The notes under the pieces: generated by a model
What the model saw: the letters and a program-made list of their open reading frames with translations, nothing else
Database searches by the model: none
What the model was told of the DNA's origin: nothing
In this document: piece after piece, positions 35,635 through 45,483 of the stretch
Layout: each line of letters opens with the position of its first letter
Position numbering within the stretch: the stretch's first letter is position 1
Assembly (NCBI RefSeq): GCF_001427025.1
Contig: NZ_LMGA01000001.1
Coordinates: 3,236,017-3,300,016 of the forward strand
From: Mesorhizobium sp. Root554
Lineage (GTDB): Bacteria > Pseudomonadota > Alphaproteobacteria > Rhizobiales > Rhizobiaceae
DNA: 64,000 nucleotides
Direction: 5' to 3'
Program-made: the position numbers and the translations under genes

Positions 35635-37344
35635 ATGGCACAGATTTCCCGCACCGCCTATGCCCGGATGTTCGGGCCGACAGTCGGCGACAAGGTTCGT
35701 CTTGCCGACACGGAACTCTTCATCGAGGTAGAGAAGGATTTTACCGTCTACGGCGAAGAAGTGAAGTTCGGCGGCGGCAAGGTCATCCGCGATGGTATGG
35801 GCCAGAGCCAGGTTTCGAGAGCGGGCGGTGCTGTCGATACCGTCATCACCAACGCCCTCGTGCTGGACGCCACCGGCATATTCAAGGCCGACATCGGTCT
35901 GAAAGACGGCCGCATCGCCGTCATCGGCAAGGCCGGCAATCCCGACACGCAAAATGGCGTGACCGTCATCATCGGCCCCGGCACCGAGATTATCGCCGGC
36001 GAAGGCAAGATTCTGACGGCGGGCGGCATGGATGCGCACATCCACTTCATCTGCCCGCAGCAGATCGAAGAAGCGCTGATGAGCGGCATAACCACCATGC
36101 TCGGCGGCGGCACCGGTCCGGCGCACGGCACGCTGGCGACCACCTGCACGCCGGGACCATGGCATATCGGCCGAATGATCCAGTCCTTCGACGCCTTTCC
36201 CATGAACATAGGACTTTCGGCAAAAGGCAACGCATCACTACCGGCGGCAATCGAGGAAATGGTGCTGGGCGGCGCCTGTGCGCTGAAACTTCACGAGGAC
36301 TGGGGCACGACACCCGCCGCCATCGACTGCTGCCTGTCGGTCGCCGACGCCTACGACGTGCAGGTGATGATCCACACCGATACGCTGAACGAGAGCGGCT
36401 TCGTCGAGGACACCGTGAACGCCTTCAAGGGCCGAACCATCCATGCCTTCCATACCGAAGGTGCCGGTGGCGGCCATGCGCCAGACATCATCAAGGTCTG
36501 CGGCCTGCCCAACGTCATCCCGTCCTCGACCAACCCGACCCGGCCCTACACGGTCAACACCATTGCCGAGCACCTCGACATGCTGATGGTCTGCCATCAT
36601 CTGTCGCCGTCGATTCCTGAGGACATCGCTTTCGCCGAAAGCCGCATCCGCAAGGAGACCATTGCCGCCGAAGACATTCTGCACGACATCGGCGCATTCT
36701 CGATCATCTCGTCGGATTCACAGGCCATGGGTCGCGTCGGCGAGGTAGCGATCCGGACCTGGCAGACAGCCGACAAGATGAAGCGCCAGCGCGGCCGGCT
36801 GAAGGAAGAGACAGGCGACAACGACAATTTCCGCGTTCGCCGCTACATCGCAAAATACACGATCAACCCGGCTATCGCGCATGGCCTGTCGAAGGAAATC
36901 GGATCGATACAGGTCGGCAAGCGCGCCGATCTCGTTTTGTGGAACCCGGCCTTCTTCGGCGTCAAGCCGGACATGGTGCTAATCGGCGGCATGATCGCTG
37001 CAGCGCCGATGGGCGATCCGAACGCCTCGATCCCGACGCCGCAGCCGGTGCATTACCGCCCGATGTTCGGCGCCTACGGCAAGGCGATGACGAACTCGTC
37101 CGTCACCTTCGTATCCAAGGCTGCGCTCGATGCTGGTCTGCGGAAGAAGCTCGGCGTCGACAAGCAGATGATCGCGGTGGAAAACACCCGCGGCGGCATC
37201 GGCAAGCATTCGATGGTGCTGAACGATGCGACGCCACATGTCGAGGTCGATTCGGAGACTTACGAAGTCCGGGCCGACGGCGAATTGCTGACCTGCGAGC
37301 CAGCGACGGTGCTGCCGATGGCGCAAAGGTATTTTCTGTTCTAG
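35635..37344 (+). CDS. ureC: Urease alpha subunit (catalytic)
   Basis: 569 residues from ATG 35635 (GGGAG 9 bases upstream); an earlier in-frame GTG/ATG at 35590 is not needed. It hydrolyses urea to ammonia and carbamate. The nickel-bridging carbamylated lysine is K218 in ALKLHEDWG. Other active-site segments are [22 protein letters not shown] (catalytic histidine flap) and [12 protein letters not shown]. All are intact, so the enzyme should be active once matured by UreDEFG. Confidence 0.98.
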   Translation: MAQISRTAYARMFGPTVGDKVRLADTELFIEVEKDFTVYGEEVKFGGGKVIRDGMGQSQVSRAGGAVDTVITNALVLDATGIFKADIGLKDGRIAVIGKAGNPDTQNGVTVIIGPGTEIIAGEGKILTAGGMDAHIHFICPQQIEEALMSGITTMLGGGTGPAHGTLATTCTPGPWHIGRMIQSFDAFPMNIGLSAKGNASLPAAIEEMVLGGACALKLHEDWGTTPAAIDCCLSVADAYDVQVMIHTDTLNESGFVEDTVNAFKGRTIHAFHTEGAGGGHAPDIIKVCGLPNVIPSSTNPTRPYTVNTIAEHLDMLMVCHHLSPSIPEDIAFAESRIRKETIAAEDILHDIGAFSIISSDSQAMGRVGEVAIRTWQTADKMKRQRGRLKEETGDNDNFRVRRYIAKYTINPAIAHGLSKEIGSIQVGKRADLVLWNPAFFGVKPDMVLIGGMIAAAPMGDPNASIPTPQPVHYRPMFGAYGKAMTNSSVTFVSKAALDAGLRKKLGVDKQMIAVENTRGGIGKHSMVLNDATPHVEVDSETYEVRADGELLTCEPATVLPMAQRYFLF

Positions 37345-37384
37345 AAATCTGGCGTATCGCGAGGCGGCAACCGGACCTTCACCG

Positions 37385-37978
37385 ATGGATCAGCAACTCG
37401 CCACCGCCCACGACATCTTTCCTCATATCCGCATCGTCATGGGCATGGTGATTGGCCTAGGCGTCACCCGTCTTCTGTCCGGCGTCGCCCGCATCGTCCA
37501 GCACCCCAAGCAGTATCGGCTTTATCCTGTGCATCTCGCCTGGGTCGCGTCCGTCCTGCTGATGCTCGTGCATTTCTGGTGGTGGGAGTTCGGCCTCTAT
37601 CAGATCGAAAACTGGACCTTCGGCAAATATCTGTTCCTCATCGTCTACGCCATTGCGCTTTTTCTGCTTTGTGCCCTGCTTTTCCCGGATTCGATGCAGG
37701 ACTACCGCAGTTATGAGGACTATTTTTACTCGCGTCGCGCCTGGTTCTTCGGCCTTCTGGGGACGACCTATCTCCTTGACGTGATAGACACTCTGCTGAA
37801 AGGCGAGGCGCACTTCGCCCGCTTCGGCAACGAATATCTATTCCGGACGCCGGTCTTCGTCGCCCTTTGCATCGCCGCGATCCTTGTACGCAACCGTTAT
37901 TTCCACATGATCTTCATCGCCCTGACCCTGATCTATCAGGTCTCGTTCATCCTGCGGCTCTTCGACACGATTGCATGA
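37385..37978 (+). CDS. Hypothetical membrane protein
   Basis: 197 residues with about five or six hydrophobic helices (for example IVMGMVIGLGVTRLLSGVARI and HLAWVASVLLMLVHFWWW). I do not recognise the family. It lies between ureC and ureE in the direction of transcription, so it may be co-transcribed with the urease genes. No metal-binding motif is obvious. Confidence 0.7.
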   Translation: MDQQLATAHDIFPHIRIVMGMVIGLGVTRLLSGVARIVQHPKQYRLYPVHLAWVASVLLMLVHFWWWEFGLYQIENWTFGKYLFLIVYAIALFLLCALLFPDSMQDYRSYEDYFYSRRAWFFGLLGTTYLLDVIDTLLKGEAHFARFGNEYLFRTPVFVALCIAAILVRNRYFHMIFIALTLIYQVSFILRLFDTIA

Positions 37979-38040
37979 GGGCGATTGGGCCGGCGCTGTA
38001 GATGAGCTAGGCTGGCACGCTGCCTTCCGAGGATTTTTGC

Positions 38041-38610
38041 ATGAAATTCAGCATCAACACCGACTTCACCAAGTTCCCGCGCGCCGTATCTGTCCTACGT
38101 GCCGCCGAGGCAGGCTCGGCAGTGCCGTTCGATGTCGCCAGACTTGCCCATGATGAGCGTCATCTGCGTCGCCGGGTCCTCGAACTTGCTCATGGCGAGC
38201 GTGTGCTGGTTGATCTGCTGGAACCTGTCGCGCTTGCCGATCACGACAGGCTGGTGCTGGAGGACGGAAGGCAGATCGAAATCGTCGCCGCCGAGGAAGC
38301 TGTCTACGACATCCGTGCCCGCAATGCGGTGCATCTGGCGGAACTCGCCTGGCATATCGGCAACCGGCATCTTGCCGCCGCCATCGATGCGGATCGCATC
38401 CTTATCCTGCGCGACCACGTCATCAAGGCGATGCTGGAGGGGCTTGGCGCCAATGTCACCGAAATCTCCGCGCCGTTCGAACCGCTACGGGGCGCCTATT
38501 CGGGCGGACACGACCATGGACATCATCACGAGCATGAGCACGACCACGGCAAGCCGGACCGTTTCGGACGACTTCCCGGCGATCCGCATTACGGACACAA
38601 CCATGCCTGA
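38041..38610 (+). CDS. ureE: Urease accessory protein UreE (nickel metallochaperone)
   Basis: 189 residues. The UreE N- and C-terminal domains are recognisable ([34 protein letters not shown]). The tail is very His-rich ([14 protein letters not shown], then HYGHNH), giving a large nickel-storage sequence like that of K. aerogenes UreE. It hands nickel to UreG. The gene overlaps ureF by 8 bases. Confidence 0.96.
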   Translation: MKFSINTDFTKFPRAVSVLRAAEAGSAVPFDVARLAHDERHLRRRVLELAHGERVLVDLLEPVALADHDRLVLEDGRQIEIVAAEEAVYDIRARNAVHLAELAWHIGNRHLAAAIDADRILILRDHVIKAMLEGLGANVTEISAPFEPLRGAYSGGHDHGHHHEHEHDHGKPDRFGRLPGDPHYGHNHA

Positions 38611-39271
38611 TGCGGCTGGCCCTGCGCTGCTGCGCTTGATGGCATGGCTGTCGCCGGCCTTTCCGGTCGGTTCGTTTTCTTACAGCCATGGGCTGGAGCG
38701 ATCTGTCGAAGAAGGCTTGATCTTCGATAAAAGCAGCCTCGCTTCCTGGCTGTCAGCCGTTGTGGAAGCGGGCTCCGGCTGGAACGACGCGGTGCTTTTC
38801 GCCGAAAGCTGGCACCGTGCCCGAAATGACGGCGATCTTGCAGAACTTGCGGCGCTGGCGGAGGCGCTTGCAAGCTCGCGCGAGCGACACATGGAAACCA
38901 TGCTGCAGGGCGGGGCCTTCATCGAAGCGGCGACTGCCTGGCCGAACCCCGTGCTGGCGGCGCTGCCGGCAGACTGCCCCTACTGCGTCGCCGTGGGCGC
39001 TGTGGCGGGAGCCCATGGCATTTCGCTGGAAGACGCGCTCGCTGCTTTCCTGCAGGCCTTCGTTTCCAATCTCACCCAGGCGGCCATCCGACTGGGCGTT
39101 ATCGGCCAGACGGCGGCGACGGCGCTGATTGCCGGTTCCGAACCGCTAACTCTCGATATCGCCGCCCGTGCCGTCCGATCGACCCTGGACGATCTCGGCG
39201 GCTGCGCAATTGTCTCGGACGTGATGGCGATGCGGCATGAAACCCAGCATTCGAGGCTCTTCCGGTCATGA
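38603..39271 (+). CDS. ureF: Urease accessory protein UreF
   Basis: 222 residues from ATG 38603, inside the end of ureE. UreF motifs include [21 protein letters not shown] at the N-terminus, a hallmark of the family, and the helical body after it. UreF forms the UreD-F-G complex that activates urease. Its stop overlaps the next gene (ATGA). Confidence 0.95.
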   Translation: MPDAAGPALLRLMAWLSPAFPVGSFSYSHGLERSVEEGLIFDKSSLASWLSAVVEAGSGWNDAVLFAESWHRARNDGDLAELAALAEALASSRERHMETMLQGGAFIEAATAWPNPVLAALPADCPYCVAVGAVAGAHGISLEDALAAFLQAFVSNLTQAAIRLGVIGQTAATALIAGSEPLTLDIAARAVRSTLDDLGGCAIVSDVMAMRHETQHSRLFRS

Positions 39272-39708
39272 TTGTTCTTGCCTTCGCACTTTCCGGCATC
39301 CTGCTCTTGATCACCGCCGCCCATGTCTATTGGGGTATTGGCGGGACATTGCCCGGCAAGGATCAGATGACGTGCGCCCATGCGGTGGTCGGTTTCCGCG
39401 GCGTCGATGAGATGCCGCCGCCGGTATCCTGCTTTGCGGTCGCCGCTTGCCTCGGGCTCGCCACGCTGTGGCCGCTGGCGCTCGAAGGCGTCTTTGCCTC
39501 GCCGTTTCCAAAGGCGGGGTTGGCCGCGACAGCACTGCTGATCGCGCTGGTCTTCCTTGGCCGTGGCATCGCCGGCTTCATCCCCGCCTGGCGCCGTTTG
39601 ACGCCGGAGCAGCCTTTCGCGCGGTTCGACGTGCGCTACTATTCGCCGCTGTGCCTGTTGCTGGGCGCCGGGTTCGCAGTTCTCGCACTGTCGGAGTTCA
39701 CCGCATGA
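39268..39708 (+). CDS. DUF3995 membrane protein
   Basis: 146 residues with four predicted helices, starting [24 protein letters not shown], typical of the DUF3995 family, for which no function is known to me. It is coupled by ATGA overlaps to both ureF and ureG, so it is translated as part of the urease operon. A link to urease (for example transport) is inference from that coupling. Confidence 0.75.
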   Translation: MIVLAFALSGILLLITAAHVYWGIGGTLPGKDQMTCAHAVVGFRGVDEMPPPVSCFAVAACLGLATLWPLALEGVFASPFPKAGLAATALLIALVFLGRGIAGFIPAWRRLTPEQPFARFDVRYYSPLCLLLGAGFAVLALSEFTA

Positions 39709-40340
39709 CATCGTCAAATGGCCCGCTCCGCATCGGCATCGGCGGTCCCGTCGGTTCCGGCAAGACGACGCTGACGGAAAAGCTCTGCAAGGCGCTGCGC
39801 GACGATTTCTCCATCGCCGTCATCACCAACGACATCTACACCATGGAAGACGCGTTGATGCTGGCGAGGCTGCAGGCCCTGCCGGAGGACCGCATCATGG
39901 GCGTCGAGACCGGCGGCTGCCCGCATACGGCCATTCGCGAGGATGCTTCGATCAATCTGCAGGCGATCGCCGAGATGAACCGGAAATTCCCCGATCTCGA
40001 CATCGTCTTCATCGAGTCGGGCGGCGACAACCTCGCCGCCACCTTTTCGCCGGACCTCGCCGATTTGACCCTCTATGTCATCTCGGTGTGCCAGGGGGAG
40101 GAGATACCGCGCAAGGGCGGTCCGGGCATTACCCGCTCGGACTTTTTGGTCATCAACAAGAGCGACCTTGCCCCTTATGTGAATGTCGATCTCGACATCA
40201 TGGAATCCGACGCCGCCCGCATGCGTGGCAAGCGGCCGTTCGGCTTCACCGATCTGTCCCGCGGCAAGGGGCTTCAGGCGGTGATCGACTTCATCGGCGA
40301 AAACGGCGGACTGCGGGCGCCGAGCGTCGCGGCGGAATAA
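39705..40340 (+). CDS. ureG: Urease accessory protein UreG (GTPase)
   Basis: 211 residues from ATG 39705. The P-loop is [11 protein letters not shown], followed by [12 protein letters not shown] (Mg/nickel region), [17 protein letters not shown] (the metal-binding CPH motif) and NKSDLAPYV (guanine specificity). It hydrolyses GTP to load nickel into urease. Complete and typical. It ends the urease locus; the next gene is convergent. Confidence 0.97.
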   Translation: MTSSNGPLRIGIGGPVGSGKTTLTEKLCKALRDDFSIAVITNDIYTMEDALMLARLQALPEDRIMGVETGGCPHTAIREDASINLQAIAEMNRKFPDLDIVFIESGGDNLAATFSPDLADLTLYVISVCQGEEIPRKGGPGITRSDFLVINKSDLAPYVNVDLDIMESDAARMRGKRPFGFTDLSRGKGLQAVIDFIGENGGLRAPSVAAE

Positions 40341-40360
40341 GCTCCAGCTGTCCGAATTTT

Positions 40361-40993
40361 TCAGAGGCTGAGCTCGGCTCTCAGTTCTTCCGGCGTTTCG
40401 ATGGACACCGCGCCCGCCGGTCCCTGCATTGGTCTTTCCGGCCAGAAGATGGTTTTCATGCCAGCTGCAAGGCCGGACGTCGCGCCGGTTACACTGTCAT
40501 CGATGGCAACCGCATCGGCGGGATCGACGCCGGCGAGCCACGCCGCGCGCAGGAACGGCTCGGGATGCGGCTTGCCTTCACGCACGTCGTTGCGGCTGAC
40601 AGTCCGCAGGCCGGCCAAGGCAAGCCCAACCATGCGCAGATTGGCGTCGACGATCAGGCGGTCTGAATTGGAAACGACGGCTTGCGGCACGCCGCGCTCA
40701 TGCAGCGCGAGGAAGATCTCGATTGCTCCCGGGCGCGGCTGCAACGTGCCGACATGGTCGAGGTAATAGTCGTATTTGCGCGCGATCCATTGATCGAAGG
40801 GCAGCTTGAGGCCGAATTCGTCCCGCATCATTGCATAGACATGCTGGGCGCTTTGCCCCAACACGCGCTCGTGCAGGTCGGCGGGTGGGGATAGTCCAAG
40901 GCTGCGCATGGCGGCAACCAGCGCCGCGTCATGCAGCGGCTCGCTGTCGACAAGCGTTCCGTCCATGTCCCAGAAAACGGCTTTCGGCGTCAT
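40361..40993 (-). CDS. HAD-superfamily phosphatase (beta-phosphoglucomutase-like)
   Basis: 210 residues. HAD motif I is WDMDGTLVDSEPLH (nucleophile and acid aspartates D9 and D11), motif II is the serine region VSNSD, and motif III/IV are KPHPEPF and AIDDSVTGATSG. The second domain is helical, as in the YniC/phosphoglycolate-phosphatase-like subfamily. It lies between the urease and sorbitol operons and may serve sugar-phosphate removal; the substrate is unknown. Confidence 0.85.
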   Translation of the reverse strand: MTPKAVFWDMDGTLVDSEPLHDAALVAAMRSLGLSPPADLHERVLGQSAQHVYAMMRDEFGLKLPFDQWIARKYDYYLDHVGTLQPRPGAIEIFLALHERGVPQAVVSNSDRLIVDANLRMVGLALAGLRTVSRNDVREGKPHPEPFLRAAWLAGVDPADAVAIDDSVTGATSGLAAGMKTIFWPERPMQGPAGAVSIETPEELRAELSL

Positions 40994-41170
40994 GTTTGCA
41001 ATCCTTTCAGGGGCGTCTCTTAGAGTGTTTGCCGGGCGAGCGAAACGTTTTCTCCAAATCCGTGGCGGATGTGCATTATGCTGTTCGCGCCGCCCCGGGC
41101 AATTGACGCTTTAATACGACAATTGCGCGAAGAGGGAATCTCTGTAATGTGCGCCCCGAGGAGCATTCAT

Positions 41171-42127
41171 ATGAACGCTAGGCAGGATGCCGGTACGACC
41201 AGGCTGGACGATGCGGCGCGCGCCGGCTGGCTTTATTACGTTGCTGGCAACACGCAGGATCAGATCGCCGGAAAGCTCGGCATTTCACGTCAGACCGCCC
41301 AACGGCTCGTTTCGCTTGCTGTCACCGAAGGGCTCATCAAGGTTCGCGTCGACCATCCCATCGCAAATTGTCTGGATCTTGCCGCGCGGCTGCGCGAGCG
41401 CTTCGCTCTTGATCTGGTCGAGGTGGTGCCGAGCGATCCCGATTCCTCTTCCACCACGATAGGCATTGCCGAAGCCGCCGCTGCCGAGATCGAACGCCGT
41501 CTTCGTTCGGTGGAGCCTATCGTGATGGCGATCGGCACAGGCCGTACGCTCAAGGCGGCGATTGAACAGTTGCCGCCGATGGAATGCCCCCAGCACAAGG
41601 TCGTGTCCTTGACCGGCAACATTTCCCCCGACGGCTCGGCAGCTTTCTATAACGTCATTTTCACCATGGCCGATCGCATCAAGGCCCGGTCTTTTCCCAT
41701 GCCGCTCCCTGTCATCGCCTCCTCGCCGGAGGAACGGGAGATGCTTTTGAGCCAGCCGATGATCCAGCCCACGCTGGCACTGGCCGCCCAGGCTGACGTG
41801 ACTTTCGTCGGCATCGGCGATCTGGGGCCAAGGGCGCCGCTCTACCAGGACGGCTTCATCTCGGATGCCGAACTGAAGGCTTTGCAAAAGGCCGGCGGTG
41901 TTGCCGAGATCGTCGGCTGGGTTTTCGACAGGGAAGGCCGGCTCATCGACGGCATCACCAACGACCGTGTTTCCTCGGCACCGCTGCCGTCGCGCGAAAG
42001 GTCTCTGGTGGTTGCGCTCGCCATGGGCGAACTGAAACTGCCTGGCATATTGGCGGCGGTGAACCGGCGTCTGGTCAACGGGCTGATCACCGACGAGCGC
42101 ACTGCCGCTGCGCTCTTGGCAAGCTGA
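41171..42127 (+). CDS. SorC/DeoR-type transcriptional regulator of the hexitol operon
   Basis: 318 residues from ATG 41171 (GGAG 7 bases upstream). The N-terminal helix-turn-helix is visible in NTQDQIAGKLGISRQTAQRLVSLAV. The rest is the SorC sugar-phosphate-binding domain (PF04198-like), with motifs such as IGTGRTLKAA, FVGIGDLGPRAPLY and GRLIDGITNDRV. It lies immediately upstream of the sorbitol/mannitol transporter and should control it, probably by sensing a phosphorylated or free polyol. The palindromic motifs at 42259-42298 are candidate binding sites. Confidence 0.88.
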   Translation: MNARQDAGTTRLDDAARAGWLYYVAGNTQDQIAGKLGISRQTAQRLVSLAVTEGLIKVRVDHPIANCLDLAARLRERFALDLVEVVPSDPDSSSTTIGIAEAAAAEIERRLRSVEPIVMAIGTGRTLKAAIEQLPPMECPQHKVVSLTGNISPDGSAAFYNVIFTMADRIKARSFPMPLPVIASSPEEREMLLSQPMIQPTLALAAQADVTFVGIGDLGPRAPLYQDGFISDAELKALQKAGGVAEIVGWVFDREGRLIDGITNDRVSSAPLPSRERSLVVALAMGELKLPGILAAVNRRLVNGLITDERTAAALLAS

Positions 42128-42258
42128 TAGCAATTTTTCACGACTTCATCCGACGCGCTCGCACGGCTGTGAGGCCACGGCCTATCGGCCCGCTTGACGG
42201 CCGGGCCTCACGTGCTGCGCTGCAGCAACGATTCCGGCTTGACATAATTCAGACTTAG

Positions 42259-42298
42259 TGAGTAATTGCTCAACACCAAAGCAAATGCTCACTTTGGT
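42259..42298. promoter_or_regulatory. Candidate SorC operator upstream of smoE
   Basis: TGAGTAATTGCTCA (42259-42272) is a 14-base imperfect palindrome, with a second half-site TGCTCA at 42286. Overlapping it, ACCAAAG (42275-42281) and CTTTGGT (42292-42298) form a perfect 7-bp stem followed by five Ts. The whole lies 17-56 bases before the smoE start, where a regulator would bind. The T-run also allows an attenuator-like terminator. A dedicated footprint would separate the two. Confidence 0.5.
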
Positions 42299-42314
42299 TT
42301 TTGGGAGGATTTTG

Positions 42315-43625
42315 ATGAAACTTCATATGCTCATTCTGGGCCTGTGCTCCGCGAGCGCGCTCGCCTTTGCCGCGCACGCCGAATCCATCACCATCGCCAC
42401 GGTCAATAATGGCGACATGGTCCGCATGCAGAAGCTGACCGACGACTTCACGTCCAAGAACCCCGACATTCAGCTCAACTGGGTCACGCTCGAGGAAAAC
42501 GTCCTGCGCGAGCGCGTCACCACCGACATCGCCACCAAGGGCGGCCAGTATGATGTGATGACCATCGGCACCTACGAGGTTCCGATCTGGGCCAAGCAGA
42601 ACTGGCTGTTGCCGCTCGACAATCTCGGCGCAGACTACGACGCGTCCGACATCATCCCCGCCATCGCCGGAGGTCTTTCGGTGGACGGCAAGCTTTTTGC
42701 AGCGCCTTTCTATGGCGAATCTTCTTTCGTCATGTACCGCAAGGATTTGATGGAGAAGGCCGGGCTGCAAATGCCCGATGCGCCGACCTGGGAATTCATC
42801 AGGCAGGCAGCCGACAAGATGACCGACCGCGCCAACGGCGTGAATGGCGTCTGCCTTCGCGGCAAGGCCGGCTGGGGTGAGAACATGGCCTTCCTGACAG
42901 CGATGTCGAACTCTTACGGCGCGCGCTGGTTCGACGAGAAGTGGGTGCCGCAGTTCGATCAGCCGGAATGGAAGAACACGCTTCAGTCTTACGTCGACCT
43001 CATGAAGGCCGACGGTCCGGAGGGCGCTTCCTCCAACGGCTTCAACGAAAACCTGGCTCTGTTCCAGCAGGGCAAATGCGGCATGTGGATAGATGCCACC
43101 GTCGCCGCCTCCTTCGTCTCCGATCCGAAGAACTCGACCGTCGCCGACAAGGTCGGCTATGCGCTCGCCCCGGACAACGGGCTTGGCAAGCGTGGCAACT
43201 GGCTGTGGGCATGGTCGTTGGCCGTCCCAGCCGGCACGCAAAAGGCCGAAGCTGCCCAGAAGTTCGTCTCCTGGGCGACCAGCAAGGCCTATCTCGAGCT
43301 GGTTGCTTCCAAGGAAGGCTGGGCCAACGTTCCGCCCGGAACGCGCAGCTCCCTCTACAACAATCCCGAGTACCAGAAGGCCGCGCCGTTCGCCAAGATG
43401 ACCCTGGACTCCATCAATGCCGCCGATCCGACCAAACCGACTGTCAAGCCGGTGCCCTATGTCGGTGTCCAGTTCGTCGCCATTCCTGAATTCCAGGGCC
43501 TGGGCACGACCGTCGGTCAGCTCTTCTCGGCTGCCCTTGCCGGTCAGATGAGCGTCGACGACGCCCTCAAGCAGGCGCAGGATGCCGCCACCAGCACGAT
43601 GAAGGAAGGTGGCTACATACAGTAA
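42315..43625 (+). CDS. smoE: Sorbitol/mannitol ABC transporter substrate-binding protein
   Basis: 436 residues from ATG 42315 (GGGAGGA 5 bases upstream), with a Sec signal peptide (LILGLCSASALAFAAHA). It belongs to the family 1 binding proteins for polyols, with segments such as VTLEENVLRERVTTDIATKGGQYDV, AAPFYGESSF and DAPTWEFIRQAADKM. It captures sorbitol or mannitol in the periplasm for SmoF/G/K. The neighbouring dehydrogenases strongly support a hexitol ligand. Confidence 0.93.
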   Translation: MKLHMLILGLCSASALAFAAHAESITIATVNNGDMVRMQKLTDDFTSKNPDIQLNWVTLEENVLRERVTTDIATKGGQYDVMTIGTYEVPIWAKQNWLLPLDNLGADYDASDIIPAIAGGLSVDGKLFAAPFYGESSFVMYRKDLMEKAGLQMPDAPTWEFIRQAADKMTDRANGVNGVCLRGKAGWGENMAFLTAMSNSYGARWFDEKWVPQFDQPEWKNTLQSYVDLMKADGPEGASSNGFNENLALFQQGKCGMWIDATVAASFVSDPKNSTVADKVGYALAPDNGLGKRGNWLWAWSLAVPAGTQKAEAAQKFVSWATSKAYLELVASKEGWANVPPGTRSSLYNNPEYQKAAPFAKMTLDSINAADPTKPTVKPVPYVGVQFVAIPEFQGLGTTVGQLFSAALAGQMSVDDALKQAQDAATSTMKEGGYIQ

Positions 43626-43643
43626 AGGCAACCTCCCGGTGCC

Positions 43644-43675
43644 TTGGCCGTCCGGGTCCCAGTCCGGGCGGCCAG
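43644..43675 (+). repeat. Strong hairpin between smoE and smoF
   Basis: TTGGCCGTCCGG pairs with CCGGGCGGCCAG around an 8-base loop, giving a stem of about 11 bp with one G-T pair inside. It sits in the ~100-base gap after the binding-protein gene. Such hairpins often stabilise the binding-protein part of the mRNA and lower expression of the permeases downstream. No T-run follows, so full termination is unlikely. Confidence 0.55.
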
Positions 43676-43724
43676 CTCTTCACAACTGTTGAAAACCGAA
43701 TCCGTCAAACTGAGGGTGACCACC

Positions 43725-44597
43725 ATGGCTACTCGACAGACAAGTTCGCTCGCGCGCCTCATGATGGCGCCGTCCGTGGTGCTGCTCCTGATCTGGATGG
43801 CCGTGCCGCTGGCCATGACCCTGTGGTTCTCCTTCCAGCAGTACAATCCGCTGAACCCCATCCGCGACGGATTCATCGGTCTCTCCAACTATGCCCTGTT
43901 CTACAACAATCCGGCTTTCATCGCCGCCATCCTCAACACCCTCATCCTGGTTGGAAGCGTGCTGTTGATCACCATCATCGGCGGCATCCTGCTGGCGCTT
44001 CTGCTCGACCAGCCGATGTGGGGTCAGGGCATCGTCCGCATCCTGGTGATCTCGCCCTTCTTCGTCATGCCGCCGGTCGCCGCGCTGGTGTGGAAGAACA
44101 TGATCATGCACCCCAGCTACGGTGTCTTTGCCGACATCGCCCGCCTCTTCGGCGCGCAGCCGATCGACTGGTTTGCCAGCTATCCATTGTTCTCCATCAT
44201 CCTGATTGTCGCCTGGCAATGGCTGCCTTTCGCGACGCTGATCCTGCTCACCTCGCTGCAGTCGCTCGACGGCGAGCAGAAGGAAGCGGCGGAAATGGAC
44301 GGCGCCGGCTTCCTCAGCCGCTTCTGGTATCTCACGCTGCCGCACCTCTCGCGCGCCATTACCGTCGTCGTGCTGATCCAGACCATCTTCCTGCTTGGCG
44401 TCTATGCCGAAATCCTGGTCACCACCAATGGCGGACCGGGCTACGCCTCCACCAACCTGCCTTTCCTAGTCTACCAGAAGGCACTGCTCGAATTCAAAAT
44501 CGGCCAGGCGTCCGCTGGCGGCATCATTGCCGTGATCCTCGCCAACATCATCGCCTTCTTCGCCATGCGCGCGGTCGGCAAGAACCTCGACAAATAG
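43725..44597 (+). CDS. smoF: Sorbitol/mannitol ABC transporter permease 1
   Basis: 290 residues from ATG 43725 (GAGGGTGA site). Six predicted TM helices and the coupling motif EAAEMDGAGFLSRFWYLTLPHL place it with the MalF-type permeases of CUT1 sugar transporters. It forms the membrane channel with SmoG. The gene is followed 10 bases later by smoG. Confidence 0.93.
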   Translation: MATRQTSSLARLMMAPSVVLLLIWMAVPLAMTLWFSFQQYNPLNPIRDGFIGLSNYALFYNNPAFIAAILNTLILVGSVLLITIIGGILLALLLDQPMWGQGIVRILVISPFFVMPPVAALVWKNMIMHPSYGVFADIARLFGAQPIDWFASYPLFSIILIVAWQWLPFATLILLTSLQSLDGEQKEAAEMDGAGFLSRFWYLTLPHLSRAITVVVLIQTIFLLGVYAEILVTTNGGPGYASTNLPFLVYQKALLEFKIGQASAGGIIAVILANIIAFFAMRAVGKNLDK

Positions 44598-44607
44598 GAG
44601 GTCGATC

Positions 44608-45432
44608 ATGGCACGCACTGTCACCAACCGGCACAAGACGATCGCTACCGCTGCGGCCTGGATCGTGGCGCTGTTGATCTTCTTTCCGATCCTCTACACC
44701 ATCATCACCTCGTTCAAATCCGAGCAGGAGGCGATCCAGGGCTTCAACCTCATTCCTTCGGGCACGTTGGAAAGCTATTCCGCAGTTGAGGACCAGAGCG
44801 GCTATTTCAAGTTCTTCCTGAACTCGGTTATCCTCTCCGTCGGCTCGACCATACTGGCGTTGATCGTCGCCGTGCCTGCGGCCTGGTCGATGGCGTTTTC
44901 GCCGACAAAGCGCACCAAGGACATCCTGATGTGGATGCTGTCCACCAAGATGATGCCGGCGGTCGCGGTGCTCTTTCCGATCTACCTGATCTTCCGCGAT
45001 TTCGGTCTGCTCGACAGCCGCGTCGGCATGACCGTGATGCTGATGCTGATCAATCTGCCGATCGTCGTCTGGATGCTCTACACCTATTTCCGCGAGATTC
45101 CCGGCGAGATCCTGGAAGCTGCGCGCATGGACGGAGCGTCGCTGTGGGGCGAGATCGTCTATGTGCTGACGCCCATGGCCGTGCCGGGCATCGCATCCAC
45201 CATGTTGCTCAACATCATCCTGGCCTGGAACGAAGCCTTCTGGACCATCCGGCTGACCACCACGAACGCTGCGCCGCTGACCGCCTTCATCAGTTCGTTC
45301 TCCAGTCCGCAGGGTCTGTTCTGGGCCAAGCTTTCGGCGGCTTCGACGCTGGCGATCGCGCCGATCCTGATCATGGGCTGGTTCAGCCAGAAACAGCTCG
45401 TACGCGGCCTCACCTTCGGGGCGGTCAAATAA
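44608..45432 (+). CDS. smoG: Sorbitol/mannitol ABC transporter permease 2
   Basis: 274 residues of the MalG type. Six helices; the EAA coupling loop is EAARMDGASLWGEIVYVLTPMA. It pairs with SmoF. The gene begins 10 bases after smoF with an AGGAGG-like site (aataggaggtcgatc) and precedes the ATPase gene. Confidence 0.93.
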   Translation: MARTVTNRHKTIATAAAWIVALLIFFPILYTIITSFKSEQEAIQGFNLIPSGTLESYSAVEDQSGYFKFFLNSVILSVGSTILALIVAVPAAWSMAFSPTKRTKDILMWMLSTKMMPAVAVLFPIYLIFRDFGLLDSRVGMTVMLMLINLPIVVWMLYTYFREIPGEILEAARMDGASLWGEIVYVLTPMAVPGIASTMLLNIILAWNEAFWTIRLTTTNAAPLTAFISSFSSPQGLFWAKLSAASTLAIAPILIMGWFSQKQLVRGLTFGAVK

Positions 45433-45483
45433 AGACGAATTGAACCGGCGTTGCGGGACGCAACGCCGCTTTTGGAGGAAGCG

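Noticed and set aside
38515..38610. CAC/CAT-rich repeat as possible CRISPR or microsatellite
   Set aside because: It is the His-rich tail of UreE.
42270..43631. 453-codon minus-strand frame over smoE
   Set aside because: Antisense shadow of a clear binding-protein gene; no motif or ribosome site.
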